NCBI RefSeq assembly: GCF_015776785.2
Contig: NZ_LFMD02000003.1
Location: 62,001-126,000, forward strand
DNA length: 64,000 nt
Direction: 5' to 3'
DNA from: Kitasatospora sp. SUK 42
GTDB taxonomy: Bacteria > Actinomycetota > Actinomycetes > Streptomycetales > Streptomycetaceae
The notes below the pieces were generated by a model. That model saw nothing but the letters and a program-made list of their open reading frames with translations, had not been told where the DNA came from and searched no databases. Of this stretch, positions 8,957 to 18,037 are shown piece after piece. The translations under genes and the position numbers were made by a program. Numbering within the stretch: the first letter of the stretch is position 1; every line of letters starts with the position of its first letter.

Positions 8957-10183
8957 ATGGATCTGCTCGATACCCTCACCGCCAAGGGCCTGCGCGGCGA
9001 AGTCCCGACCCGGGAAGAGGCGCTGGCCGTCCTCGCCACCACCGACGACGAGCTGCTCGACGTGGTCGCCGCGGCCGGCAAGGTGCGCCGCCGCTGGTTC
9101 GGCCGCCGGGTCAAGCTCAACTACCTGGTGAACCTCAAGAGCGGGCTCTGCCCCGAGGACTGCTCCTACTGCTCGCAGCGGCTGGGGTCCAAGGCCGAGA
9201 TCCTCAAGTACACCTGGCTCAAGCCGGACCAGGCCGCCGATGCCGCCCGCGCCGGAGTGGCCGGTGGCGCCAAGCGGGTCTGCCTGGTCGCCAGCGGCCG
9301 CGGCCCGACGGACCGTGACATCGACCGGGTCACCGACACCATGGCCGCCATCAAGGAGGCCGACCCCGCGGTCGAGATCTGCGTCTGCCTCGGCCTGCTC
9401 TCCGACAACCAGGCCGAGCGGCTCAAGGCGGCCGGCGCCGACGCCTACAACCACAACCTCAACACCTCCGAGGGCACCTACGGCGACATCGCCACCACCC
9501 ACACCTACGCGGACCGGGTGGACACCGTGCAGAAGGCGCACGGCGCCGGCCTGTCCGCCTGCTCCGGCCTGATCGCCGGCATGGGCGAGAGCGACGAGGA
9601 CCTCGTCGACGTGGTGTTCGCGCTGCGCGAGCTCGGCTCGGACTCCGTCCCGGTCAACTTCCTGATCCCGTTCGAGGGCACCCCGCTCGCCAAGGAGTGG
9701 AACCTCACCCCGCAGCGCTGCCTGCGCATCCTGGCGATGGTCCGCTTCGTCAACCCGGACACCGAGGTGCGGATCGCCGGCGGCCGCGAGGTGCACCTGC
9801 GCTCGATGCAGCCGCTCGGCCTGCACATCGCCAACTCCATCTTCCTCGGCGACTACCTGACCAGCGAGGGCCAGGCCGGCCAGGCCGACCTCGACATGAT
9901 CAAGGACGCCGGCTTCGAGGTCGAGGGCGCGGGCGAGGCCACCCTGCCGCGCCACCGCGCCGACCTCGCCGAGGCGGCCCAGGCCGCCGGCTCCTGCGGC
10001 ACCGCGGCCTCGGCCTGCGGCAGCGGCGGCGGCTGCGGCCCGTGCGGCGGGCACGCGCACACCGCTCCGGAGGCCCCGGCCTCGGAGGGGTCGGCCTCGG
10101 AGGGTTCGGACGACGAGCTGCGCAGCGACCTCGTCAAGGTCCGCCGCCGCGGCGCCGGCACCGAACTCGCGCCCAACGCCTGA
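8957..10183 (+). CDS. bioB: Biotin synthase
   Basis: Radical-SAM enzyme inserting sulfur into dethiobiotin, the last step of biotin synthesis. The 408-residue protein has the [4Fe-4S] motif C65-x3-C69-x2-C72 (CPEDCSYC). Typical BioB segments follow: [20 protein letters not shown], and [11 protein letters not shown]. The last ~85 residues form a Cys/Gly/His-rich tail ([15 protein letters not shown]) absent from E. coli BioB but seen in actinomycete enzymes; whether it binds metal is unknown. First gene of bioB-bioA-bioD. Confidence 0.97.
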   Translation: MDLLDTLTAKGLRGEVPTREEALAVLATTDDELLDVVAAAGKVRRRWFGRRVKLNYLVNLKSGLCPEDCSYCSQRLGSKAEILKYTWLKPDQAADAARAGVAGGAKRVCLVASGRGPTDRDIDRVTDTMAAIKEADPAVEICVCLGLLSDNQAERLKAAGADAYNHNLNTSEGTYGDIATTHTYADRVDTVQKAHGAGLSACSGLIAGMGESDEDLVDVVFALRELGSDSVPVNFLIPFEGTPLAKEWNLTPQRCLRILAMVRFVNPDTEVRIAGGREVHLRSMQPLGLHIANSIFLGDYLTSEGQAGQADLDMIKDAGFEVEGAGEATLPRHRADLAEAAQAAGSCGTAASACGSGGGCGPCGGHAHTAPEAPASEGSASEGSDDELRSDLVKVRRRGAGTELAPNA

Positions 10184-10243
10184 CACGTTCCACCAGCTCC
10201 ACCCGTTCCACCACCCACCGGAAATCCGGGAGAACCACGCACC

Positions 10244-11542
10244 ATGCTGTCCGCGGACACCCTGCTCGCCCTCGACCGCGCCCACGTCTGGCACCCGTAC
10301 GGGCCGATGCCCGGCACCGTCACCCCGTACGTGGTCGAGTCCGCCTCGGGCGTACGGCTACGCCTGGCCGAGCCCGTGGCGGGCGGTCGGCGCGAGCTGG
10401 TCGACGGGATGTCGTCCTGGTGGGCGGCGATCCACGGCTACCGGCACCCGGTGCTGGACGAGGCGGTGCGCGAGCAGCTGGGGCGGATGAGCCACGTGAT
10501 GTTCGGCGGGCTCACCCACGAGCCCGCCGTCCGGCTCGCGGCCAGGCTGGTCGAGATCGCCCCGGAGCCGCTGCGGCACGTCTTCCTCGCCGACTCGGGC
10601 TCGGTGTCCGTCGAGGTGGCGATGAAGATGTGCCTCCAGTACTGGCAGTCGGTCGGCCGCCCGGCCAAGCGCCGCCTGCTGACCTGGCGCGGCGGCTACC
10701 ACGGCGACACCTTCCACCCGATGTCGGTGTGCGACCCGGACGGCGGGATGCACCACCTGTGGGGCGGAGTGCTGCCCGGGCAGCTCTTCGCGCCGCAGCC
10801 GCCGGCCGGGTTCGACGCTCCTCTCGATCCCGAATACGCCGCGCAGTTCGAGGAGTTGATGGCACGTCACGCCGACGAGCTGGCCGCCGTCATCGTCGAG
10901 CCGGTGGTCCAGGGCGCCGGCGGCATGCAGTTCCACTCCCCCGCGTACCTGCGGATGCTGCGCGAACTCTGCGACCGGTACGGGGTGTTGCTGGTCTTCG
11001 ACGAGATCGCCACCGGATTCGGGCGCAGCGGCGCACTGTTCGCCGCCGACCACGCGGGCGTCTCGCCGGACGTGATGTGCCTGGGCAAGGCGCTCACCGG
11101 CGGCTACCTGACGCTGGCCGCCGCACTGTGCACCAGCGAGATCGCCGACGGCATCAGCCGCGGCGAGATGCCGGTGCTCGCGCACGGGCCGACCTTCATG
11201 GGCAACCCGCTCGCCTGCGCGGTCGCGAACGCCTCGCTGGACCTGCTGCTCGGGCAGGACTGGGCGGTGGAGGTCAAGCGCATCGAGGCCGGACTGGCCG
11301 AGGGCCTCGCTCCGGCCGCGGACGTTCCGGGCGTGCACGACGTACGGGTCCAGGGCGCCATCGGCGTCGTCCAGTTGGACCACCCGGTGAACGTCCCGGC
11401 GGCGACCGAGGCGGCCGCCCGGGAGGGCGTCTGGCTGCGCCCCTTCCGGGACCTGATCTACACCATGCCCCCCTACGTGACGGAGGACGGGGACGTGGCA
11501 CGGATCGCCGCCGCCGTGACCGCCGCGGCGGTGGCCGGATGA
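10244..11542 (+). CDS. bioA: Adenosylmethionine-8-amino-7-oxononanoate aminotransferase
   Basis: Class III PLP aminotransferase making 7,8-diaminopelargonic acid from KAPA with S-adenosylmethionine as amino donor. 432 residues, the normal family length. Seen: WHPYGPM near the start, [13 protein letters not shown], the SYHGDT-like [18 protein letters not shown], and the PLP lysine K282 in CLGKALTGG. Starts 60 bases after bioB and overlaps bioD by ATGA, so translation is coupled. Confidence 0.96.
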   Translation: MLSADTLLALDRAHVWHPYGPMPGTVTPYVVESASGVRLRLAEPVAGGRRELVDGMSSWWAAIHGYRHPVLDEAVREQLGRMSHVMFGGLTHEPAVRLAARLVEIAPEPLRHVFLADSGSVSVEVAMKMCLQYWQSVGRPAKRRLLTWRGGYHGDTFHPMSVCDPDGGMHHLWGGVLPGQLFAPQPPAGFDAPLDPEYAAQFEELMARHADELAAVIVEPVVQGAGGMQFHSPAYLRMLRELCDRYGVLLVFDEIATGFGRSGALFAADHAGVSPDVMCLGKALTGGYLTLAAALCTSEIADGISRGEMPVLAHGPTFMGNPLACAVANASLDLLLGQDWAVEVKRIEAGLAEGLAPAADVPGVHDVRVQGAIGVVQLDHPVNVPAATEAAAREGVWLRPFRDLIYTMPPYVTEDGDVARIAAAVTAAAVAG

Positions 11543-12297
11543 GCGCGCGCATCCTGTTCGTGACGGGAACGAACACGGACGTCGGCAAGACCGTCGCCAC
11601 CGCGGCCCTCGCCTCGGCGGCGCTGCGCGGCGGACAGCGGGTCGCGGTGCTCAAGCCCGGACAGACCGGTGTCGCACCCGGCGAGCCCGGCGACGCGGCG
11701 GAAGTGCGGCGCCTGGCAGGTGATCTGACGTTCCGTGAGCTGGTCCGCTACCCCGAGCCGCTGGCACCCGACACCGCCGCCCGCCGCGCCGGAATGCCGT
11801 ACCTCTCCCCCGCCGAGGCGGCCTCGGCGGTCACCGAACTCGCCGCCGCCCACGACCTGGTGCTGGTCGAGGGCGCGGGCGGCCTGCTGGTCCGCTACGA
11901 CGACGAGGGCCGAACGCTGGCCGACCAGGCCAGGGCCGTCCTGGACTCCGGGCTGGACGCCGAGGTGCTGCTGGTCGCCTCGGCCGGGCTCGGGACGCTG
12001 AACATCGTCTCCCTCACCGCCGAGGCCCTGGCCGCCCGCGCACTCCCCCTCGCCGGCGTCCTCGTCGGCTCCTGGCCCGCCTCCCCCGGCCTCGCCGAAC
12101 GCTGCAACCTCGCCGACCTCCCCCGCTCCGCCGGCGCCCCGCTGCTCGGCGCCCTGCCGGAGCGCGCGGGCACCGCCGAGGACTTCGCCGCCCTCGCCCT
12201 GTCCTCCCTGGCCCCCGAGCTGGGCGGCACCTGGGACGCGGAGCACTTCGCACACGTCCATCGGCCGGAATTGCCCCCGCTTCCCTCGAAGGTGTGA
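11539..12297 (+). CDS. bioD: Dethiobiotin synthetase
   Basis: ATP-dependent carboxylation and ring closure of diaminopelargonate. 252 residues; P-loop GTNTDVGKT at residues 10-18, conserved KPGQTG, and VEGAGGLLV around residue 115. ATG 11539 overlaps the bioA stop codon. The three bio genes thus encode the last three steps of the pathway. Confidence 0.96.
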   Translation: MSARILFVTGTNTDVGKTVATAALASAALRGGQRVAVLKPGQTGVAPGEPGDAAEVRRLAGDLTFRELVRYPEPLAPDTAARRAGMPYLSPAEAASAVTELAAAHDLVLVEGAGGLLVRYDDEGRTLADQARAVLDSGLDAEVLLVASAGLGTLNIVSLTAEALAARALPLAGVLVGSWPASPGLAERCNLADLPRSAGAPLLGALPERAGTAEDFAALALSSLAPELGGTWDAEHFAHVHRPELPPLPSKV

Positions 12298-12350
12298 TCC
12301 CGGCCCCCAAACCTCGTGCAGTGGGGTACTGGCTCAATACCGTTCCTCCC

Positions 12351-12797
12351 ATGACAGACGGGCTGACCATGGACGAGGCCCTGCGGGCCTTGGCCGCCCT
12401 GGAGGCGGCGTGGAAGGACGACGACGAGGCCCTGTCCGCCCTTGCGGCGGGCGGGGCCGATGAGCGGTCGCTACCGGCGCTGGTCGCCGCGTACGGCGAG
12501 CACGCGATGGACACACTGATGGCGCTCGCCTTCGGCCTGCGCTCCAGCATGAGCGACGAGGAGATCGCCGAGCTGTCGGACGCGGTCAGCGCCAACATCG
12601 GCGCGAGGATGAGCGCCCTGGTCACCCGGACCCTCCAGGCATGGGCGACGGTCGCCGCCGCCGACGACCTCGCCGTCATCAAGGTCATCGCCCACACCGT
12701 GATCGACGCCATGCGCGCCGTCACGGAGGATCCGAGCAAGACCGAAGTGCTGCCCCTGCTGGCAACCTTCCGCAGCTACGCCCTCAACGGCGCCTGA
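12351..12797 (+). CDS. Small helical hypothetical protein
   Basis: 148 residues from ATG 12351; an upstream in-frame start at 12294 would overlap the bioD stop and adds an unlikely leader. The protein is Ala/Asp/Glu-rich and predicted all-helical, with an acidic first half (LEAAWKDDDEALSALA). No signal peptide, membrane segment or motif is recognised. It follows bioD in the same direction and ends at a strong hairpin, so it may belong to the bio transcript, but no biotin role can be argued from its sequence. Confidence 0.6.
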   Translation: MTDGLTMDEALRALAALEAAWKDDDEALSALAAGGADERSLPALVAAYGEHAMDTLMALAFGLRSSMSDEEIAELSDAVSANIGARMSALVTRTLQAWATVAAADDLAVIKVIAHTVIDAMRAVTEDPSKTEVLPLLATFRSYALNGA

Positions 12798-12811
12798 GAG
12801 GCACGATATTC

Positions 12812-12845
12812 GGCGCGGGCTTCGAGCAACCTCGAAGCCCGCGCC
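12812..12845. terminator. Intrinsic terminator between convergent genes
   Basis: Perfect 15-bp stem (left arm GGCGCGGGCTTCGAG) with a CAAC loop, placed just after the stop of the small helical protein and before the end of the minus-strand genes. Confidence 0.8.
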
Positions 12846-12846
12846 G

Positions 12847-12999
12847 CTATGTGCGCACCCTCATCCATCCCGCTGCGAGCATGAATCCGCCCGTTGAGGT
12901 GGCGAGGAAGATGAGGACGAACACCAAGGCGCTCGCAGAAGTGGAAACGCTCTCGGGAATCATCAGAAGAACCGATGCCGCGAGCGCGAGACTTCCCAT
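12847..12999 (-). CDS. Small two-helix membrane protein
   Basis: 50 residues if started at the ATG ending at 12999. It consists almost entirely of two hydrophobic segments (GSLALAASVLLMI and ALVFVLIFLATSTGGFMLAAG) and ends WMRVRT. Starts 20 bases after the stop of the preceding small gene with a GGAG about 12 bases upstream. Probably the last gene of a three-gene minus-strand operon divergent from the Scr1/DUF397-type regulator. Function unknown. Confidence 0.45.
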   Translation of the reverse strand: MGSLALAASVLLMIPESVSTSASALVFVLIFLATSTGGFMLAAGWMRVRT

Positions 13000-13019
13000 G
13001 GCGATGGCGCCGGCTCCGA

Positions 13020-13247
13020 CTACGGCCGCATACCTCTGCGGAGGACGACGACCAGCCGCTCGATGACGTCCGGCCTCGCGGCCCCGAGGTCGATCAGGAT
13101 GACGCCGGTGGCTTTGGCCGAGCGCCAGTCGATGCCGAGCGACGGGAGTTTCACGCCGGCGGCGTTCAGGACGGCCTGGAGGTCGTCGAGGATGTCGGCG
13201 GCGGTACGACGCTCCTCCGCCGTGATCTTGTCGATCATGCTGTTCAT
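13020..13247 (-). CDS. Small hypothetical protein next to Xre regulator
   Basis: 75 residues from ATG 13247, beginning MNSMIDKITAEERRTAADI. It is predicted alpha/beta with a conserved-looking GIDWRSAKATGVILIDLG centre. It begins 9 bases after the stop of the zinc-ribbon gene and is followed by the small membrane protein, so the three are likely one transcript. No known domain is recognised. Confidence 0.6.
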   Translation of the reverse strand: MNSMIDKITAEERRTAADILDDLQAVLNAAGVKLPSLGIDWRSAKATGVILIDLGAARPDVIERLVVVLRRGMRP

Positions 13248-13255
13248 CGGGCATC

Positions 13256-13582
13256 TCACAGTTCGGAGTTCGTGATCCAACGCGCTTCGGTGTCCCACTC
13301 CACGCCTCCACCCATCGGCCGGAGGAAGGCGCGTCCGTGCTGCCACCCCATGAAGGCGGCCCAACGCCCGGAGCGGAGGTCGAAGACCCGCTCGCCGATG
13401 GAGGAGGGGCGGTAGGGCTTGGACGGCGGCGCCACCCGTCGCACGGGTGGCGCCGCAGGGGCGATGGTCGCAGCGCTCATCCGCGCCTCGGGAACCGAGT
13501 CGCCGCACTGCGGACACCGGCAGGGCGGAAAGTCTCGCCGCCAGATGATGCTTTCGCCACATTGAGTGTTCGTCATATCCAC
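13256..13582 (-). CDS. Small protein with zinc-ribbon-like cysteine knuckle
   Basis: 108 residues from GTG 13582, preferred because AGAGGAG sits 9 bases upstream; ATG 13576 is the alternative. A C-x-C-x2-C cluster (PCRCPQCGDS) near residue 24 could bind zinc, with one further cysteine upstream (NTQCGES). The C-terminal part is Trp/Arg-rich (LRSGRWAAFMGWQHGR). First gene of a small minus-strand operon divergent from the fused regulator. Role unknown; a DNA- or protein-binding adaptor is inference. Confidence 0.6.
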   Translation of the reverse strand: MDMTNTQCGESIIWRRDFPPCRCPQCGDSVPEARMSAATIAPAAPPVRRVAPPSKPYRPSSIGERVFDLRSGRWAAFMGWQHGRAFLRPMGGGVEWDTEARWITNSEL

Positions 13583-13680
13583 GGAATAACTCCTCTCTGT
13601 TGCTAACTCCTCACCAAGAGTGGCCGATCGCAAGTAGCATTGAAAGAGCTTCACTTTGACAGCCAGCACTGTGGAATGGC

Positions 13681-14730
13681 GTGATCACCATGCCCCAGCA
13701 GGACCTTGACCCCACCTCATCCCCGAGCGCGGCCATCGGCGTCCAGCTTCGACGCTTCCGCAAGGCAAGGGGGCTCACTCAGATCGGGCTCGGACAGCGG
13801 ATCAACTACAGCGACTCGCTCATCTCCATGATCGAGAACGGCGACCGCCCCGCGCCGCTGAATCTCGTCCGGCGGTGCGACAAGGAGCTCGACACCTGTG
13901 GAGCGCTTGAGCTCCTGTACTGGACCGCCAAGAGCAGCACCTTGATCGGCGGATTCGTCGCCTTCATCGAGCACGAGCGCAAGTCCACCGCCTTCAAGAT
14001 CTACGAGCTGAACGTCATCCCCGGGCTGCTCCAGACGCGGGCCTACGCCTCCGCGATCGTCGACGCCGAGGCCCGGCGAGGCGAGATCCCTCAGGACAAG
14101 GTCAGCGAACGCGTAAATGTCCGCATGGCCCGGCAAGCCGTGCTCTACCAGGACCCGGCTCCCTCGATCCGCATTGTCATGGAGGAGAGCTGCCTCCGGC
14201 CCGTCGGCGGCCCCTTCGTCATGGCCGAACAGCTTCGCCGGCTTCAGAGCGTGGCCGCCCTTCCGCACGTCACGTTGCAGATCGCGCCATCCAGCCTTGG
14301 TGAGAACCTTCCCTCACTGTTGCCGTTCACGCTCCTGACCACCCCAACCGGGACATGGATGGCCTACCTCGAAACCATCCAACGGGGTTATGTCGAGCGC
14401 GAAGACCAGGGCAACATCCGCTCCCTCGGCAGGACTTACGATTGGCTCCAGGTCCAAGCCCTCTCATGTGCGGACTCGCTGGCTCTCATCCGCGCGCGTC
14501 TCAAGGAGTTCCACGCCATGTTCCCCATTGCGGCCGCCAAGCCCAACTCCTGGCTGAAGTCCTCGTACAGCAGCGGTGGTGGCAATTGCATCGAGGTCGC
14601 GCCCGGCCTCCCCGGCATCCTCCCCGTCCGTGACAGCAAGGACCCTGAAGGCCCGCACCTCGCCTTCGGCTCGGACGCCTGGCAGTCCTTCATCACCGGC
14701 GTCAAGTCCGGCGACTTCGGCACCATTTGA
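13681..14730 (+). CDS. Xre/DUF5753 (Scr1-type) regulator fused to DUF397
   Basis: 349 residues from GTG 13681 (ATG 13690 possible). Residues ~20-80 are an Xre helix-turn-helix (RRFRKARGLTQIGLGQ...SLISMIENGDR). Residues ~85-275 fit DUF5753, now called Scr1-family TA antitoxin-like regulator (IPGLLQTRAYASAI). Residues ~285-346 are a full DUF397 domain (WLKSSYSSGGGNCIEVA, VRDSKDPEGP, AWQSFITGVKSGDF). In Streptomyces these halves are normally two adjacent genes (Scr1/Scr2-like pairs). Here they form one uninterrupted frame. The DUF397 part keeps its usual residues, so this is not obviously a decayed read-through. Confidence 0.85.
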   Translation: MITMPQQDLDPTSSPSAAIGVQLRRFRKARGLTQIGLGQRINYSDSLISMIENGDRPAPLNLVRRCDKELDTCGALELLYWTAKSSTLIGGFVAFIEHERKSTAFKIYELNVIPGLLQTRAYASAIVDAEARRGEIPQDKVSERVNVRMARQAVLYQDPAPSIRIVMEESCLRPVGGPFVMAEQLRRLQSVAALPHVTLQIAPSSLGENLPSLLPFTLLTTPTGTWMAYLETIQRGYVEREDQGNIRSLGRTYDWLQVQALSCADSLALIRARLKEFHAMFPIAAAKPNSWLKSSYSSGGGNCIEVAPGLPGILPVRDSKDPEGPHLAFGSDAWQSFITGVKSGDFGTI

Positions 14731-14917
14731 TCCTTGGGGTAGTGCCCTGCACCCAGTTGGCCTTCCGGGTCCAGGGATCCGCCTGCGCGTGCGGTCGACC
14801 TCAGGGGATGAGGGCGGCGGCCCCTCGGCCAGCAGCATCCACGCGGGCACGATCGAATCCCAGGGACGGCAGGGAAATGACTCGCCCCGGCCCGCGGAGG
14901 TCCGTACCGTCGTGGAC

Positions 14918-15568
14918 ATGAAGCTGCTCTCCGTCAATGTCGGCAAGCCCCGCCCCAACCCGTGGAAGGGCATCGGTTCGACGGGCATCGACAAACAGCC
15001 CGTCGACGGGCCGGTCGCGGTCATCGCCCCCGGGCCCAAGGGCACCGGCGAGGTCGGTCTCGTGGGCGACCGCGTCTACGACGTGAAGAACCACGGCGGT
15101 TCCGATCAGGCCGTCTACGCCTATGCCCGCGAGGATCTCGACGGCTGGGAGGACGAGTTGGGGAGGCCGCTCACCAACGGCGTCTTCGGGGAGAACCTCA
15201 CGACCGCCGGTCTCGACGTCAACGGCGCCCTGATCGGCGAGCGTTGGCGCGTCGGACCGGAGGTGCTCCTGGAGGTGTCGTGCGCACGGATCCCGTGCGG
15301 GACGTTCCAGGGGTGGCTGGAGCAGGAAGGCTGGATCAAGCGGTTCACCCGGGCCGCGCTGCCGGGCGCCTACCTGCGCGTGATCGAGCCGGGATCCATC
15401 CGGGCCGGCGACCCCGTCGAGCTCGTGCACCGGCCCGACCACGACGTGACCGCCGCAGTTGTCTTCCGCGCGATGACACTCGAACCGGACCTGCTGCCAC
15501 GGCTCCTGGCCGCCGACGCGCTGCCCGAGTCCATCCGGGCGCGGGCCCTCAAGCGCACGACCGCGTAG
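14918..15568 (+). CDS. MOSC domain-containing protein
   Basis: 216 residues from ATG 14918; GTG 14912 lies nearer to the GGAGG at 14896 and is a possible start. MOSC-family features are visible: MKLLSVNVGKPR at the start, GDRVYDVKNHGGSDQAVYAY, FGENLTTAGLD, and SCARIPCGTFQGW containing the conserved cysteine expected to act in sulfur handling. YiiM-like MOSC proteins are cytoplasmic sulfur-carrier or detoxification enzymes. Stands alone; ends before a hairpin. Confidence 0.88.
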   Translation: MKLLSVNVGKPRPNPWKGIGSTGIDKQPVDGPVAVIAPGPKGTGEVGLVGDRVYDVKNHGGSDQAVYAYAREDLDGWEDELGRPLTNGVFGENLTTAGLDVNGALIGERWRVGPEVLLEVSCARIPCGTFQGWLEQEGWIKRFTRAALPGAYLRVIEPGSIRAGDPVELVHRPDHDVTAAVVFRAMTLEPDLLPRLLAADALPESIRARALKRTTA

Positions 15569-15657
15569 GCGACCGGTTCCTTCAGGACTCGACGGGGCCC
15601 GGCACCTCGTCCGGCCTGAGAAGCGCTCCCGGGCCGGCCGCGCCCTTCGGCTCCACC

Positions 15658-15689
15658 TGAGGCGTCAGGGGTTCTCCCCTGGCGCCTCA
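15658..15689. terminator. Intrinsic terminator after MOSC gene
   Basis: A 14-bp stem (TGAGGCG.CAGGGG with its complement, one G-T pair) and a TTCT loop about 90 bases after the MOSC stop codon. Confidence 0.65.
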
Positions 15690-15856
15690 GTGGCCTTCCC
15701 GGACCGGGAGCGGTGAGGCGGACCCGGGAGGGGGCCGCCGGGACCTGGCTCTTCTCTTCGAGCGCAGTTCGATATACGGTACAAAACGCTTGTTACGTAC
15801 CCGGCAGATCGACGCGACGATGCGCCGCATCTCCCCACCCCTCTGGAGAGTCCGCA

Positions 15857-17293
15857 GTGACCGAGCCCACCGAGCCCATCAAGTACCGGAAGAACGGTCT
15901 CACCCGCGGGGTGACCGAGGAGCTCGCCGAGAGCATGAGGCACGGCTGGGCCGACACCGAGCGCCGCGACCTGGAGCCGACAGCGCAGGCCGCGTACACC
16001 GGGCCCCGCCGCGCCACGCTGTCCGCCGCCTTCCCGGGCGAGCTGCTGGTCGTCCCGTCCGGCACCCCCAAGGTGCGGGCCAACGACACCGACTACCCGT
16101 TCCGCGCGTCCTCCGACTACGCCTACCTGACCGGCGACCAGTCCCAGGACGCCGTACTGGTGCTGGAGCCCACCGGCGAGAGCGGCCACCGGGCCGTGCT
16201 CTACCTGCGCGGCCGCTCCGACGTGGAGAACGGCGAGTTCTGGCTGGACACCCACGGCGAGCTGTGGGACGGCCGCCGCGACAGCCTGACCGAGAGCGAG
16301 CGGCTGCTCGGTCTGCCCTGCCGGGACGTGCGCACCGTCCACGGAGACCTGGGCGCGGCCACCGGCCCGGTGCGTGTTCTGCGCGGGTACGACGCGGGCG
16401 TGGAGGAGGCCCTGCGGGAGCGATCCGACGCCGAGCGGGACGCCGAGTTCGAGGTCTTCCTGTCCGGGCTGCGCCTGGTCAAGGACGAATGGGAGATCGC
16501 CGAGTTGCGCTTCGCCTGCGCGGCGACCGCGCGCGGCTTCGAGGACGTGGTGCGCGTCCTCGGCACCGACACCGAGACGCCGGAGCGGCTGATCGAGGGC
16601 ACCTTCTTCGTCCGGGCCCGGCTGGAAGGCAACGACGTCGGCTACAGCACCATCGCCGCCGCCGGCCCGCACGCCACCACCCTGCACTGGGTCCGCAACA
16701 CCGGCCAGGCCCGCCCGGGCGACCTGCTGCTGCTCGACGCCGGCGTGGAGACCAACCACCTGTACACCGCGGACGTCACCCGCACCCTGCCGGTCTCCGG
16801 CCGCTTCACCGACATCCAGCGGAAGGTCTACGACGCCGTGTACGCGGCGCAGGAGGCGGGCATCGCGGCGGTGAGGCCCGGCGCGGACTTCCGCGACTTC
16901 CACCACGCCGCCCAGCGCGAGCTCGCCGAACACCTCACCTCCTGGGGCCTGTTCGGCGACCTCACCGCCGACAAGGTCTACGAGCTGGGCCTGCACCGCC
17001 GGTTCACCCTGGCCGGCACGGGCCACATGCTGGGCCTCGACGTCCACGACTGCGCCCACTCCCGCGCCGAGGAGCACGTCGACGGACAGCTGCTGCCGGG
17101 CATGGTGCTCACCGTCGAGCCGGGCATCTACTTCCAGGAGAACGACCTGACGGTGCCGGAGGAGTACCGCGGCATCGGCGTCCGGATCGAGGACGACATC
17201 CTGGTCACCGCCGACGGCAACGAGAACCTCTCCGCCGACCTCCCCCGCCGCTCCGACGAGGTCGAGGCCTGGCTGGCCGGCCTGCGCGGCTGA
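15857..17293 (+). CDS. pepP: Xaa-Pro aminopeptidase (M24B)
   Basis: 478 residues from GTG 15857 with GGAG 8 bases upstream. Removes N-terminal residues before proline. An AMP_N-type N-terminal domain (DYPFRASSDYAYLTGD) precedes the pita-bread catalytic domain. Predicted dinuclear metal ligands are D294 (LLLLDAGVET), D306 (TADVTRTLP), H390 (GTGHMLGLDVHD), E421 (TVEPGIYF) and E445 (VRIEDDI). The length is normal for PepP. Probably cytoplasmic. Separated from the next convergent gene by a perfect palindrome. Confidence 0.95.
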   Translation: MTEPTEPIKYRKNGLTRGVTEELAESMRHGWADTERRDLEPTAQAAYTGPRRATLSAAFPGELLVVPSGTPKVRANDTDYPFRASSDYAYLTGDQSQDAVLVLEPTGESGHRAVLYLRGRSDVENGEFWLDTHGELWDGRRDSLTESERLLGLPCRDVRTVHGDLGAATGPVRVLRGYDAGVEEALRERSDAERDAEFEVFLSGLRLVKDEWEIAELRFACAATARGFEDVVRVLGTDTETPERLIEGTFFVRARLEGNDVGYSTIAAAGPHATTLHWVRNTGQARPGDLLLLDAGVETNHLYTADVTRTLPVSGRFTDIQRKVYDAVYAAQEAGIAAVRPGADFRDFHHAAQRELAEHLTSWGLFGDLTADKVYELGLHRRFTLAGTGHMLGLDVHDCAHSRAEEHVDGQLLPGMVLTVEPGIYFQENDLTVPEEYRGIGVRIEDDILVTADGNENLSADLPRRSDEVEAWLAGLRG

Positions 17294-17303
17294 CCACAGC
17301 AGT

Positions 17304-17337
17304 GCGGCACCGTGGGGCACGTGCCCCACGGTGCCGC
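17304..17337. terminator. Bidirectional terminator palindrome
   Basis: A perfect 34-bp palindrome centred on CACGTG (left arm GCGGCACCGTGGGGCAC) between the convergent pepP and secreted-protein genes. In RNA either strand would fold into a long hairpin. Confidence 0.75.
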
Positions 17338-17356
17338 GCGATCATGCCGTGCTCGG

Positions 17357-18037
17357 TCAGCCCCAGTTGCCGACCAGTGGCCGGTCGCCGAAGTTGCCGA
17401 ACTTCACGCTGTAGGCGGCCATGGTGCCGTCCTTGGCGGAGCCGTAGAAGGACCGGTCACCGGGGCGGTAGACGCCGACGGTGTCGGTGCCACTGCCGTC
17501 CCAGTCTCCCTTGATCGGGAGGTCGCCGGGGTTGCCGAACTTGTAGGTGTGGTCGTCGGGGCCCGCGGTGTTGCTGTCGCGCAGGTGGAACGTCTGGGTG
17601 TCGGGGTCGTACGCGCCGACGGTGGTGCGGCCGCTGCCGCTCCAGTTGCCGACCAGCGGGGTCCAGGTGGAGTCACCGAACGTGACCCGGGAGGCAGTGG
17701 TCGCGTTGTCGTCGCTCAGGTAGAAGGTCCGGTCGCCCGGTCGGTAGACGCCGATCGTGGTGCGGCCCCGCCCGCTCCAGTCACCGACGACCGGGAAGTC
17801 CCCCGACTTGCCGAACACGTACGTGGAGGTGGTGCCGTCGCTGCCCTGCAGCACGAAGGTCGACGTCGACGGGTGGTAGACGCCGACTGTGTCGATGCCC
17901 GGTCCGTTCCAGTGGCCGGTCAGCGCGACGTCGTCCGTACTGGTGAACAGCGGCGAGGTGCCGGAGGTGCCGAGGTAGACGTCGTTGTGGCTGTTCTCGC
18001 TGACGCTGTGGTCACCGGGCCGGTAGATGCCGATGCC
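17357..18037 (-). repeat. Five-repeat FG-GAP/VCBS-like module, copy 4 (diverged)
   Basis: Five units of 41-49 residues with the plan T-x-G-V-Y-x-P...F-G...P-L/V-x-G-x-W-x-G-x-G. The most diverged of the four copies, with units such as TVGVYHPSTSTF and FGNPGDLPIKGDWDGSG. Five units could form a five-bladed propeller; that is inference. Confidence 0.8.

Noticed and set aside
7841..10294. Minus-strand frame extending the membrane protein through bioB
   Set aside because: The extension is antisense to bioB; the ATG at 8719 gives a normal protein.
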